From the NCBI GenBank assembly GCA_018340375.1, contig JAFFJZ010000008.1, positions 3,410,001 through 3,474,000 on the forward strand: a stretch of 64,000 bases of DNA, given 5' to 3'. Position 1 is the first letter of the stretch. Each line of letters opens with the position of its first letter. Both the position numbers and the translations under genes were made by a program. The notes under the pieces are model-generated. The model worked only from the letters and a program-made list of their open reading frames with translations. It was not told the origin of the DNA and made no database searches. The stretch is from Gonatopus flavifemur. Lineage: Eukaryota; Arthropoda; Insecta; Hymenoptera; Dryinidae. Shown here in pieces: positions 1-12,076 of the stretch.

Positions 1-1557
1 AATCATACAAACGCATGTATTTATATCTGAGATATGAGCATATATGGTGTTATGTTAAACGCTTCAGGAGGCTAGTTATAACAAGTGTTACTTGGTACGA
101 TGTGCTTCTGAGAAATTTTGATGGTTTGCAGTAAAGTTGTGAATGGTTGAGTTGAACTGTACTGCTCTGTGACGTAGCAGTTACTGAACCGTAGTTGGGA
201 TTAGTTGGATAACCCATTTACGGAATACTAATCGTGGCTATGTTTGAAATAAGGTTAGAGGAAATGACGGAGGTATTGACTTTGTTTTTAGAATTCATGG
301 TAGACTTTGACCATGATACACTCAAATCCAATCGAATTCAGTTGATTTACAATCAGTAGTAGAATATATTGCTCAAAACTTCAGCTCAACATATGGTTAG
401 TGTTTCGAACGTGAGAGAGTAGGCAGGGCTTTGTTATATGCAATCATTGGTTCTTTCGTTATTCATTTCAATGATGATATTTCAAACTCATTGACGTTGG
501 AAATACTTCCAGTATTTACTTGGTTTCTGTTTAAACAGTACATTCCCAAATCCTCTCGTATTCTCATTCAGCAAGAACGAATTTGATTGTATATTTTCTC
601 ATTTCAAAAACTACATTCCCTCTATGATATTGTACTCTCAATAAAATCCAGAAAAATGATACCCTTATCAGAACTATGCAGATTATTTCAACATATAAGC
701 ATAATGAAATTTCTATTCACGTCCGGAAGAGTAATACGCTCATACGGATCTCTGTACACGTATAAAGATTTCTGTTCTCCCTATTGTAAATAAATAAATC
801 TTGGAACCTAATGGAATTTCACCAATTCAGATGCCACGTACGAAGAAATGATGAAGTGATCTTGAAATTTGATTTGTATAATTGTACAACCAAATTTTCT
901 ATTTCAATTTTTCATTCCGTTGTATCAAACCAACAATTGCAGGCATTGTAACTTACAGATAATCGAAAATATCGTATTTTCAAATACTTGCAGCATGTTT
1001 GAGAGAGAATACAAATCGCTTTGGTACATGAGAGATATGCGCGTTGGTGGAAATGACAGACTGACGGACAGATAGCCAACCATACAAACAGAGAGATAAA
1101 GACAAACGAATGGATGAACGGATTGACAAACAAACCAACAAACAACATATCAAAATCATCGCGACAGCATGTGTTTATCAGACGGCAAAGTATTTCTTTC
1201 ATAAAATCTTCTTCACAATGTTATTGAAAAGATCTTATACGTTCTTCAAATTATTATTCCATGTTTCAATGGTTCTGGTACAATAATCGTTCATATTTTC
1301 ATTCAAAATTTCATAAAACGCATCAAATGTAGGAAAGTAATTTTATTCCATGTTGTTTACATTCTAGCATTTTTCTTTGAAAAATTCGTTCTTTTTGTGG
1401 GAAACTGTCTTTCTATTATTTCAAAGTCTCCAATGCCCCTGAAGGTCGAGAAATTCAATAACGCGTGATATTTGCATTCAAAAAATCATCCTCATATTCG
1501 AATGTAAGATTCATGAATCCCAAGTGGATTGAATTTGATCAGCAGATATTAATTATA
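1..1557. other. AT-rich stretch with no recognisable gene
   Basis: Open frames are 100 codons or shorter, AT-driven and unlike any family I know. The only structure noted is the low-complexity tract entered separately. I see no splice-bounded exon that I could defend. Confidence 0.5.
1048..1145. repeat. Degenerate tetranucleotide-like tract
   Basis: About 100 bases made of loose GACA/GACG/AACG/CAAA units such as acagactgacggacag, followed by repeated acaaac steps. It is a decayed simple repeat. Similar short tetranucleotide tracts occur near 13.44 and 15.72 kb, which suggests the remains of one repeat type. Confidence 0.5.
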
Positions 1558-1995
1558 AGGGAGCATCCATATCCGTAATCCTCCATATTTTCATATGAAA
1601 ATTCATTCTACAAACTTCTTTGTTTTTACTTCACTAAAAAAAAAAATAAGAAAACTTCATATATTCTCAAGCGATTTTCAAACATTTATTGAAATATATT
1701 TTGTCTCAAGTGGAAATTAATGGAGTTCTCGAAATATAACAAATGCATTGCTCTCAATGAATTATATGAATAGTTGAATACAAAATAGAATGAGTTAATG
1801 GAATAATTGATTCAATTGATCATTTTTATTTCTTATTCATAGGATATTCTAGACTATTGGGAAATTTAATTATGATGTAACAGCAGAAGGGGGGGGGGTT
1901 AGGATGCAGTGTTACGGACATGTTACTTAGGGGTGGAGGGGGGGGGGTAGTGAAAATTTGAGAAAAATGCGTTACGTAATTCATGGACGGTCCCT
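1558..1995. mobile_element. Non-autonomous DNA element with GTCCATNAATTACGTAACGC-type ends
   Basis: The left end reads agggagcatccatatccg and the right end, read inward, agggaccgtccatgaattac. They agree as terminal inverted repeats over about 20 bases with several mismatches. Close relatives of the terminal motif GTCCATAAATTACGTAACGC are, as I recall, widespread in arthropod repeats; I do not assign a superfamily. Two G-runs (about 1890-1900 and 1938-1948) lie inside the right half. No protein-coding capacity is visible. The flanks are AT-rich (aattat and aattaa), so a target duplication cannot be called cleanly. Confidence 0.6.
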
Positions 1996-2819
1996 AATTA
2001 ACCAGGTGCATCCAAGAGTTCAATCATTCCAAAGTCCATGCTGAACTTGATTCAACAAAACATTTGAGAGGAAAGAAATTGATTTTTGTAAATCTTTGGA
2101 CAAGATGGAGTAGAATCAATGAATACGAGATTTTTGTTTCATATATATTCCATAAAACCTCTGTGTGAAAACAGAGTGAGGAATTTGTTAAAATGTATCA
2201 ACAGTATCAATGATGAAGGATCCCGATTGTGGAAGTACATTAAAAAATCTCGAATGACGAGTGATAAATCAAATTTGTTTTTCAAATTCCATCACGAATA
2301 TTTATTGAGAGATTCATTATCATATTTGTAAAGAAGAAAAAAAGAGGGTGAAGAGTGTGCGAACGTGTACATAACTCATTAAAAAGTTTCCTCACAAAAG
2401 TACCAATCTTTTTTTTAAAGGCGAGAGAGTTACGAAAAGGGAGAACGGAAGTGTAGGTCGAAGTCTGGTAGTCATGAAATTATCAGCAACGAAGCATCAG
2501 TGTAATGGGTAGACAGGCAAATGAGATCATCCTGAAAAGTTTGGGCTCGAACTCGACTGAACTCGAGTATCCAACGTCGACCTCTCTCTTTTTACTTATC
2601 AATACTTTTAGCGCGTTATTGAGTTTTCATGATCTTTCATCGGAGCATGCTGGTTATTGACGGTTAGCGTATCGTTCACGTTTCTCTACAGCACCCTAAT
2701 GTCGATGCATTGAAATCCAGTGGCGTAAATGTAATCACCATTCATACTAAATTCTGTGGTATCTTTATTTTTTAAATTCATTCACAGTTCCTCAATTTTG
2801 GGATGCATATATATTCCTA
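1996..2819. other. No feature seen
   Basis: Short AT-rich frames only, with no inverted-repeat element, tandem repeat or convincing exon. Confidence 0.4.
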
Positions 2820-3029
2820 CACTGAGAGAAGAGGCATTTGGAAGTTCAGTGAACAGTACTATATTTGTTACATGAATCTGAATATTACTGAACTTTCAGC
2901 GATCTTCCATGAAACTTCAAGAAATATTACTGAGATTTTGCCTTCCATTACTGAGTTTTCTGCAACCCTTATCAAATAATACAATATTTATGCCGAACTT
3001 CGCGAGATGTCATTCAGTCCCTAAACGCT
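2820..3029 (+). repeat. Dispersed repeat, copy 1 (partner at 35676-35885)
   Basis: Begins with the CACTGAGAGAAGAGG terminus preceded by TA and is about 210 bases long. It is closely similar in the same orientation to 35676-35885, including the shared block gaatattactgaactttc. Similarity stops in both copies just after cctaaa. The matching right terminus is not visible, so this is probably the left part of a longer CACTG-type element. Confidence 0.8.
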
Positions 3030-3164
3030 TAGGATGGAATTGGCTGCTAAGAATCTTTCATCACGTTTCATTCGTCACAAAAATTTCGTATTGCGAAGAA
3101 CTGTATCTTCTTTCCAGGTTATAGTAGAGATCAATGCGCTCAGTACACTCGTCACCACCATTTT

Positions 3165-3470
3165 TAAATTAAGTTTTATTTCCAAATAATGCTCCCCAGG
3201 GGAGAATACAAATACAATAATACAGGGGATAATACAATTTGGCACCGAGGCCTGGCTTACATTAATAAATACATTCAAAAAAAACAAATATGATACAAAA
3301 TAATACAATCATAAATCTTTTGATAAAAAAATATTAATATTCTTCTGGCTCCAGGGGGTCTCACAATAAATATATCTAATCCAGTTAAAGGCTATTGAAG
3401 AAGCTCAATCTCAGCATATTTGGCTCAAAATGATTTAAATGGGTGACACCAATCGGCCCACCCATATCAC
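3165..3470 (-). mobile_element. Probable 5'-truncated LINE 3' end
   Basis: Read on the minus strand, this ends with ctcccctggggagcatta, then ggaaataaaa, then a short A-rich tail. A small CCCC/GGGG hairpin followed by AATAAA and a tail is a common 3' end layout of insect non-LTR retrotransposons. No reverse transcriptase frame is present. The upstream (5') limit is unclear and the family is not identified. Confidence 0.4.
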
Positions 3471-3533
3471 AAGTTGCTCAGTCTTTGTCATTTTGAAATT
3501 ATACTACATTCATTAGTGAATTTTGTGAGCGCA

Positions 3534-3698
3534 CACTGAGGAAACATCAGGTTTGCCTCAACCCCGTAAAAATTAGAATACGGATCAAAACGATTGGGCG
3601 AGAATTTATATCAACCCATATCTAGGTACCCCAACCGCGTGACGTTATTCACCATATCCAATGTTTACGGGGTTGGCATCACTATTTTTTTCTCGGTG
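3534..3698. mobile_element. MITE with CACTGAG/CTCGGTG ends and CAACCCCGTAAA arms
   Basis: The left end is cactgaggaaacatcagg and the right end, read inward, is caccgagaaaaaaatag. The subterminal motif caaccccgtaaa occurs in both arms, so the inverted repeats extend over about 40 bases. Flanks are CA and TA, consistent with a mutated 2-bp duplication. No coding capacity. Same general terminus as the other CACTG elements in the window. Confidence 0.8.
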
Positions 3699-3988
3699 TA
3701 AGATTCTTAAACTGGTGGTTGTGATAGCTGAGGAACTAAACAACTCATGGAATCAAAGCAAAATTTCTTCTCTTCAGAATTAAATTCACTCCTATGTGAA
3801 CCAAAAATTGAATCTGAAAGTTTATTTAAATAATTGTTGTAGCACCTCGAAGTGTTTTTTGTCGAAAGAAAGACCATTTTTTTTCTTAAAACCCGAGGAG
3901 AATTATAATTGCACGATTTTTCCCTCGTTTTGCTGGCTTAAACAGAAGAAAAATATACAGCAATTGAAAATCTTCCAGTGTTATCGTA

Positions 3989-4254
3989 CACGGAAAGACC
4001 GGGTCTATTAATATTTAGAAAAATGACTGTCAATTTAGGGAAAACGAGTGAGTCTACTGAAAATTCATAGTCGATTGATTGTTTCACTGTGAAAAATACC
4101 AATGAAATTATCAACTGTTAATATTTCGACTACGAATTTCTGGTAGACTCACTACGAAGATTTTTCAGCGATCATCTTTTTCCCTAATTTGACAGTCATT
4201 TTTCTAAACGTTGATAAATTCTTTCTGAATATTAATAGACCCAGTCTTTCCGTG
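3989..4254. mobile_element. Foldback MITE with CACGGAAAGAC ends, TA-flanked
   Basis: About 266 bases that fold back over much of their length. Left cacggaaagaccgggtc and inward-read right cacggaaagactgggtc differ at one base. Both arms also share tctattaatatt, aaaaatgactgtcaa and a stretch around gtgagtctac. It is flanked by TA on both sides. A diverged relative lies at about 17110-17330. Confidence 0.9.
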
Positions 4255-4461
4255 TACCAAGAGACTTTCCTGGTTTGCGGGTTATGACCATTATGATTTC
4301 CCCCACCCCTCTTCGTATCAACAAGCATCATCTACTTTTCTCTATTTCAAATCCTTGGCATGCTCGTAAAAAAACATACATGCTTTCAATGGTCTGAAAT
4401 TAAATTACAACATCTAGACTTCCCGCTGTTCAAGATGAAAATGCATCTCAGTGTAATTGTG

Positions 4462-4601
4462 CACTGAGAAAAGTGGGAATCCTTGAACAAATTAATGAAT
4501 TCCTAAACGGTATATAAAAATATTCTCTACAAATTTCACACAATGCATAGTAATTTTGGGAGGAATTCTCAATTCAACAGTTATCTCTAATCTTTTCAGT
4601 G
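4462..4601. mobile_element. Small MITE with CACTGAGAAAAG ends
   Basis: Left end cactgagaaaagtggga and inward-read right end cactgaaaagattagag give a short inverted repeat around a 140-base body. Flanks are TG and TA. Non-coding. Confidence 0.6.
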
Positions 4602-4624
4602 TACTCGAACATGGAATTTTTTCA

Positions 4625-4813
4625 TACGCTGTTACAAATCGAATCATTTCTATTTAGAGAACTAGAACCTTCAACTCCAGCAAAATCTGAATCGGACAAT
4701 CCCTTTGACCTTCTATCTTGGAATTGTTTCAAACCTCCCAGGTGCCACATTTCACAACGGTTGGTGTTACGACACCATCGATCTGTCGATAGAATGTAGC
4801 TTTGATTAGTCAA
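4625..4813 (-). other. Weak candidate exon, unidentified
   Basis: A minus-strand open stretch of about 60 codons with less AT-biased composition than its surroundings. It has an acceptor-like cgacag near its upstream end and a donor-like gtatga near its downstream end. The peptide includes GGLKQFQDRRSKGLSDSD, which I cannot match to any family. It may equally be chance. Its right limit lies next to a MITE. Confidence 0.12.
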
Positions 4814-5057
4814 CTTCGATTACCTGTACCATTCAAACGACGCTCTGCTGCACGTATTGAATTTTGCTACATCAAACATCGTGTTGGTCCTGAATCAGAG
4901 ATATGATATGTGTAAATTACACCCAAAAATTCCGCATTCCGTACGTGGGTATTTTCTTTGAGTCTGCTAAATGATACAAAAAAACATAATGGGGATAAAG
5001 ACTGTACATAAAATCACTGTAACGGACAGAATGTATGAAGAACTTTGTTATTTTTCA

Positions 5058-5298
5058 CACAGAGAGAAAGGACTTAGTTGAATATTAGACAGCTGGGACA
5101 TTTGGCTACTCTGAATAAAAATTCAGTTGAACCAAATGAATTTTATTTGTCACATCTAAATTTTTTATTTACATCGAATGAACTGTTTCATTCATACTTC
5201 AGACAACTAGACTTTCATCTACGCCAACTGAAATTCAATTGAGATAATTACCCATGTGGAAATTTCATTTACCGCAGCTAGGTGCCTTTCTCTCAACG
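5058..5298. mobile_element. MITE, same family as 57710-57960
   Basis: Ends are CACAGAGAGAAAG and CTTTCTCTCAACG. The body shares gaattttatttgt, ttttttatt, attcatactt/attcatattt and cagacaactag/cagacagctag with the element at 57710-57960, in the same order and orientation. Flanks CA and TA suggest one mutated duplication. Non-coding. Confidence 0.8.
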
Positions 5299-5301
5299 TA
5301 G

Positions 5302-5365
5302 AGTGATTGTTCAATGATTTTAATCAATGATTTGTTTAATGATTTTGTTCAATGGTTTCAATGAC
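5302..5365. repeat. Short degenerate tandem repeat (about 13-14 bp unit)
   Basis: Four to five imperfect copies of a unit close to ttcaatgattttg, lying directly beside the MITE at 5058-5298. Confidence 0.6.
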
Positions 5366-5539
5366 TTTTTAGATTTGCAGGCAAAAAGAACCTTGAGGAC
5401 GAAGTGAGGATAATTTTTCACTGTAAATTCGAGTGTCTGATTTTTGCCCTCAAACGGTAACCATGGGTCATTTGTTCCCAGACCAAAATAAAAAGTTGGT
5501 TCACATGAATTGGTTGATTTCAAGGTTCAGAGTTCATAA

Positions 5540-6508
5540 TTTTACATTCTAATGTAAGAATCATCTAAAAGCGTCTGATGTGTCATTTTATTGTGTTACC
5601 CTCGTTGAAATTTGATACTTTTCTCCATCTAACAGTAATGTGGTATTCTTTTCTGGAAAACACAATCTTTTTTTCAAAAACCGTGCTTCGTTTCATTTTT
5701 ATTCGAAAATATTCAACTGCTCAAAAATCTATGGAAATAACACGTCTTTCTACGTTTTGTTGCATGAATGTTGAAAAATACATGTTTAAATAATATTTTT
5801 TGGCAGTTCAAATTCTAGATTTTCAAAATAGATTGTTTCAACCGCGTCAAATATACTCAAACAGTTAAAAATGTGCAGGACATGAATAACTTACGTTAGC
5901 ATTAACGGGTCGTCCTACAAAGGACGTTACCGTTTGAGGGTTAATACACTCAAAATGTTTGAATTGTGTAGTTACTTTTTGAACACTTACGTATGTAAAA
6001 TAATTATTGAATATGTTTGTAATTTTGTCAACTACCTTACCAACAAGGAATCAATATATTATGGATGCTGAACAAAATATTTATCAGGCTTACAATCAAA
6101 TACATTTGAATAATTTCGATATGTACTCTTAGAGCGAGTACGATATACGTGTAGGACATGCGAGCTCGGAGACCATGCAAATCGGATTTCTGCTAGGATC
6201 ATGTTCTCTTGATGTTATTAAGGACATGATCATCATTCAATCACATTTGGATATATGTAAGACGATCGAAACGCGCATATTTCATCGCTTCGAAACAGTT
6301 ATTGATTCCTCTGTATTTCTACGTATAAATTGTACACTGGCAACAATTTTGCTGTCGAGATTATCTTTGATCATAAGAAAATGTTTGAAATAGAACTATT
6401 GAATGATATCATTTGATTTGCAGCACAAAGAGTGTTGCGACAATTCCTCTTCAACTACAGGTTGAAAATAGAACGATTTTGCTTTATTTTCGCTTTGCAA
6501 ACCTATAT
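5540..6508. other. No gene seen; one small hairpin at 5904-5935
   Basis: Frames are short and AT-rich. The only local structure is a hairpin with arms aacgggtcgtcc and ggacgttaccgtt. It is too short to class. Confidence 0.4.
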
Positions 6509-6627
6509 CGAAAAAAAATAGTAAACTACGTCGATGGTTGGATACGTCCAACATCAATGGATAACTAAATCAATTGAGGTTGAACGTAGCCAATCGTTGG
6601 GGTAGTTGAATCAATCAAAAAATTTTC
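6509..6627. mobile_element. Probable small palindromic MITE
   Basis: Inverted arms aactacgtcgatggttgg (about 6524-6541) and, read inward, aactaccccaacgattgg. A-rich ends sit outside the arms (cgaaaaaaaatag, and tgaaaattttttg read inward). The outer ends are decayed and no duplication is called. Confidence 0.45.
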
Positions 6628-8876
6628 ATGGCAAAATCGCAATACCGAGTATCCCAGAAAGCACTGAAAGTTTTTGGGATATTTTTTAGAAACTTATCCT
6701 TGGTTCTGCAGCTTTTAGTTATTCACAAGGACATCCTTTGAACATTGAGAAGACTTTCACTTCAGACGTAGCTGAATACGCTCTTGTGATATGTCAAGAA
6801 CTTATCATGATAAACCAACTTTGATTAAACATTTCTAGAAATGTAACGTATTCTCGATGGAGCGTGTGACGAGTTCATCCTATAGATTGGTTCGGGTCCA
6901 CCACTTGGTATTCCCTGATCAATTTTCACAGTGAAAGTGCCATCGCAACCAGTGGGGTAGCTTGGGGATTAGGGTGAGGAGAGAGTATCCATTCTCATTA
7001 TCATCAACTAATCAATAGAGATAAAAAGGGGGAGGGGGAGATTCCAGAAATGCTTTCTTTTTTGTATGAGTCAAATGGTTTACCACAATAATGTCGTGAG
7101 AACGACAGCCAAAATCTTGCAGGGAACACCCACCTGTTGACGAGTCTAGCTGTGTGCTGAGATGAAGTGCCGATCAGTTCGAAGTGTCGAGGCACTTTGT
7201 TTTATATCCGCTTGGGTGTCCTTTCACTTGGTGGGTGCGTGATACCGACGCGAGGCAACTGGCGTCCAAGAGTGGAACCATCCGTTCAGGGCAGACATGC
7301 CCGGTGAGACATTATACCGTGTTTGCTACGTTGCGGCGCAAGTGACTCATTTCGTGTTTCGTTCTTTTCCGTTGACGGAACACATCGTGCATCGTTCTAC
7401 GTTAAAAAGACGGGTCTCGTCACAACCTGACTTTCTTTACCATTTGCATGACCGAATTCATTCTCACGGAGAAAAAATCCATCAAAAATTAAGAAAATGT
7501 CGTTTTTGAGGATGAATTGAAGTATTCACGGAATACTTCCATCTTTTCCCCTTGAGGAACACTTCGTTAACACTATGATTTTACATGAACAATTATGTTC
7601 GGTAATGTATAATAAATTCATGGTATTTCTTATGGAGTATTAAAAAAGAGTGAGAATTGGCGAAGGTTTTGTTAAAACAACTTGCCAATCAATGCCAAAA
7701 CTTCTATACTTGAAATTCTCATTCAGACCAAAATTTTTCATGAATGAATCATCTCAATAAATGCAATTCCACGGGAGGCCTCGAATCTTCCCAGACACAA
7801 ACATTTTCTTAAACAAACGATGAAGAGACACACATAGGGAGGGATTTTGAACTCTCCGTTACTCGTGTTATGCTGAGACTAATTTTATCTTCAAAATTAC
7901 GTGTTGCGGGAGTTTGGATCGTTTATTGGAAAGAATTGTCAATCGAATAACAAACTACTCAGCTGTTAACATCAGATAAACATCAATAATTTATCAGATT
8001 TCCTGAGTTTGAATTGTCGTGCCGTTTCTATAAACGATTCAAACTTTAGGAACAATAATGGCATTATTCTCAACCTTATTCTCAATGATATTTATTATGA
8101 TTTGAAGAATTAAAAACCGGTGCCGCGCTCGTAGCGCAAGTAACGAAAAAAATGTTCTTGACATTTTAAACCTATTGAAAACAGAAATTCTTCTCAATCC
8201 AGATTCAATTTTTCTGACAATATCATAATACTTCAATTCTTCCATAAAAACACACAGGAGTGAAATTAGTAGATGACTTTGATCATCACTATATTTTATA
8301 ATCGAATTATTTTTGTTTTTGGTGTATAGAAAATCAAATATCTATACAGAAGAATTGCTTTATTCCATAAAGTCCTCTGGAACAGAGTTGAAGAAATGCG
8401 ATTGATAAGAAGTTAACCGAAATTATTTCAAGCCACGTATAGGACTTTAATCCGTTTATATCACGTTTGTTTCTCCGCGTTTTTCTATGCTTCCTACTGC
8501 GAGATCTGATTTCTTTTTGTCCAACAATTTCTGCGGAAATATATTTCAAGTCAGTGCTATCTTAAAAAGCACTTACAGTCTTTTTATGTTCTTTCTTCCC
8601 CGTCTCTTATGATGCAAAGGTTTCAGTTGTTTTTTCCTTTCGAGGTCATTAAATAATGAGGGGTGATTTATTCTCATGAATGTTCAATTTCAAGATTCAA
8701 ATGGTAAAACTCACTATAACAATTCTATTCATATAATTGTGATTGAAAAAAAACAAACCGTAGTGAGATAAACGTTGTAATATAACAATCGTTATTTTCG
8801 ATTATTCAATGAATTTACTTTTTTGCCCCATGATTCAATTTAATTCCAGAAGAAAAATTGTTTCGCTATTGATTTT
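6628..8876. other. No mobile element or recognisable gene
   Basis: Apart from the promoter-like block near 7.2 kb (separate entry) and a purine run at about 7028-7041, nothing stands out. Frames are no longer than about 70 codons and match nothing known to me. Confidence 0.4.
7190..7306 (+). promoter_or_regulatory. Promoter-like block with a possible first exon
   Basis: A TATA-like ttttatatcc at about 7199-7208 is followed by about 90 bases richer in G+C and CpG than the surroundings. An ATG (7297) follows, and five bases after it is a strong donor-like ggtgagac. This could be a short first exon ending within the second or third codon. No downstream exon can be linked to it, so this is inference from local signals only. 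Confidence 0.2.
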
Positions 8877-9152
8877 CACTGTGAATATAGAAGGATTAAG
8901 AAACGTTAGCCTATTTACAGAATGTTTTGTGGGATATTAAATATTTGGTGGGTGGATGAATATTCAGTTGATTCAATGAATGTTCATTCGAATCAACTAG
9001 ATATTCATTTGCGACTATTCAATTAATTATTTCATGCTTTCCGGAGATTTTGTCTGCCTTGGCAACCTCTATATCTTGCAACAAGTTACGAGAAAAAAGT
9101 GAGTGTTCAATGCAAAGTGGGTAACTTCAACGGAATCTCTTCTTTTTCAGTG
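8877..9152. mobile_element. Possible decayed CACTG MITE with palindromic core
   Basis: Ends are cactgtgaatatagaagg and, read inward, cactgaaaaagaagag. Between them is a clear palindrome around 8958-9010 (gaatattcagttgattc against gaatcaactagatattc). Flanks TT and TA do not match. The palindrome is certain; the outer boundaries are a guess. Confidence 0.4.
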
Positions 9153-10729
9153 TAGAACAAAGGACAGGTTAGGTACTTTAGCATACATCGCACGTAGACG
9201 CTGTGCTATTTTACGAAGCGGTAGACACTATAAAGCGTCTCTGTATAAGACTCATACGAATATATATTTGTGACCATCTATGTATATACAAAATACATGT
9301 GGGTGGAAGAACATGCGTATTCAGTGGTTTGTGAGGATACGTATGTGTGTAATGAGGAGTTTTACATACACGAAAACATCGTGGGAGTCGAATAATGTTG
9401 CTGACTAGCAAATGCATAGTGGTTGGGTTCTTGAGGTCAAGGAGCTACTGCACCCTGCTCTTGTTCCTATCTGGTTTACAGTGGTCCAGCTACTTCATGT
9501 ACACGTGTGAAGAGACTCAATTCCCAGATCGTTATACATATATGTGGAGATAGATATTTGTGATACATATGTTTATTAACTCGCATCTCGTTCAAAATCT
9601 GAGCAACTCACTAAAATAGATAATGCAAAGAACTTTGTTCTTGTGCATTGAATCTATCGTTTCGATTAAGTAAAATAAAAGAAGAGTCATGAAATTGAAA
9701 CATCATATTTCTGCTAAAAATGCCAAAGATGCTAAAAATTTTTATTTCCAATACGCTTTTACTCGGCATTTTCGATAGGGTATTTCATTCGAATAATTCA
9801 GGGAAATGAAAATGAAATATGTACATAAGTGTACAGTGTACATTTGGTTGAAATATTGTGAAATCAAATGTTTCCCGATAATTGAAAAATCATATTTGCG
9901 AGAATTATGGTACATTTGCTGTGAGCAAACAAAGCTTTTTCTTTGCAAACGTCGAAAAATAACGCTTTGAAAAGTGAATAAATGTATACTATACCGAGTG
10001 ATAGTTCACAATATCAATTCACATATACTCAAAATTATTGCTGGCTATACTTGGTTATATCTCGATACATTTATTCTTTGGATCTGGAGGTGGCAAGATG
10101 CATTCATCACACAAGGTCTCCATCTAGGAAATTGAATAGCTAATCAACGGACAGTAGACAATTCGAAATCTCAAAGAGGGGATTCATTCGGGTGATGATG
10201 CATTGTAGACAACTTCTCATTCGAGTTTGAATCATCGAAGGGTAAGATGTTCAGACGTTCTATCCCCTTTCATCTTGAGATGCGGTTATAGTTTATGGAT
10301 CATATTCAGACAATATACCAATGATTTCGATTAAATGTGGATTCACTTGGTGGATGTATAACGAATATGGTATCGTGTTATTGAATTTCCTCGTTGAAGG
10401 TAGATTTGATTGAAGTTTGCATAGAAGGATGATTTTTGCCTTGAACATGAAGGCAGAATCTTGGAAATTAAAATTCTCTAGTCAACGGGAAAATTTAGTA
10501 AGTTCAAATCTGATAGATCGATTAGAATCCGGAGACAACAGAAGCATCAGCATGTAGTGTGAGTTTTCTTTTTTGTATATACAAGAAAAACTTTCCTAAC
10601 CCGCAATTCCTACCAGGTGAAAAATGTATGTGAGTGATGATTCGGAGAAGGATTAATTTAATCACTGAAATACCATTTGAGTATGGCTGAGCAATCCAAT
10701 TCACTGATTTTTAAACGTCATTTGAGGTA
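9153..10729. other. No feature seen
   Basis: AT-rich, with no inverted-repeat element, tandem array or convincing exon. A tacatgtgggtgg/tatgtgtg-like stretch near 9.25-9.35 kb is mildly low-complexity. Confidence 0.4.
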
Positions 10730-10933
10730 CACTGTGAAAAATGTGGGGAGTTTTTCTTCACACTGTTGGTGGATTTCGTCCGCTCATCGTGGGGGAATTG
10801 TTTGTTTTGGGTGACGAATCCTCCACAAATGAAGGAAAAGTCCACCAAATTATAATGAAAAATTCCCCATCCATGGAGGAATTTTGCTGTCACCATTTTT
10901 TGGGGGAATATTCCACAATCATTTTTCACAGTG
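10730..10933. mobile_element. MITE with CACTGTGAAAAATG ends and TA duplication
   Basis: Left cactgtgaaaaatgtggg and inward-read right cactgtgaaaaatgattg share 14 terminal bases. Both sides are flanked by TA. The body holds further inverted blocks (ggggaattg, gggggaat). A chance open frame crosses it on both strands, typical of foldback sequence and not coding. Confidence 0.9.
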
Positions 10934-11664
10934 TAATGAGGAGTTCATTATAATGTTATAATATACAGTTAACAGATATGTGCACAGGGCATGTTACGGC
11001 TGAGTCAACTTTAATTGCAAAGGCCTCGCGTATGGGATTTTTCGACTGATTATGGTTTTCTAACACTCCACAAACATTTTACGATTGATTTGAAAGAAAT
11101 CCCGGGGTCACTTTTTTAGACTCTCATTAAAGGAATATCATAAATTCTATCTAAATTGTATTTCATCACTAGAAACTAAGTATTTTAAAATTTTCAAACG
11201 AGTAAAGGTTCAATCCTCAGATAATTATTTTCCAAAAAATCACTCCTTGTTTCTGGATTATTATATATGGAAACAAATTTCTGAAGATTCGATCGAAATC
11301 GATTACAACAATATTAATTTGTTTCAAGGAACATTCAGTCATGACTCATGTTCAGAAATCATGACAGTGGAGTGGAATTTTGAAATTATGAGCATCTCAG
11401 AAGGGAGAGTGAAATCACATGATAAAATTTGTGGTAAGAAAAGAATACTCATGAACAAAAGGTGAGGGAACATATGAATCCTCTGCCAAAACCCCGTCCT
11501 GGAATCAATTGAAGGTATGTACAAATATCTGTATTTGTAAGGCACACCAATTAGCAATTGATATGAATAAATTTATCTGTTAGTGCCTCACTATATGTCA
11601 ATGAATCTCTGAGATTGTGTATCAAGCACTCTTAGGGATTTCTGCATTAATTTCAATGTTTTTG

Positions 11665-11834
11665 CTGGAAGCTGTTTTCAACTACGTGCATGAATTCAGT
11701 TTCACACACATTTTCCATTAAATCTAATGTAAACTATCGCATAATATATAGTCGTTTAAAGTTTTTGTACATCCAATGTAATATACATTGTGTATGAACC
11801 TGAATTCATGTACGTGACTCAAAAAAACTTCCAG
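11665..11834. mobile_element. Palindromic MITE, relative of 14283-14430
   Basis: Arms are ctggaagctgttttcaac and ctggaagtttttttgagt at the ends, then tacgtgcatgaattcag against cacgtacatgaattcag. The two halves pair over about 60 bases. The element at 14283 carries the same cacgtacatgaattcag block and a similar internal order. Non-coding. Confidence 0.85.
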
Positions 11835-12076
11835 ATATTTTTGATAGTGAGTGTGTAACACAGATCAGTGATTATGACAGGTCATCGAAATGGCACATCT
11901 AGCCCTCGTTTGTTACTGGCTCTGTTGGTATTAGGTGAAGTCAGAAAAAATTTAATTTGATTCTCAATCTCATAAGAACTCCACTCTCCATGACACACCT
12001 ATCACCTTTGGAACAAAATCTACTTATATTTCGAGTTCTGAATGTTGAGAGTACAATGGATATAACTACACCTGAA

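Noticed and set aside
8708..8768. ctcacta/tagtgag inverted pair
   Set aside because: Seven-base arms about 50 bases apart in AT-rich DNA are expected by chance.
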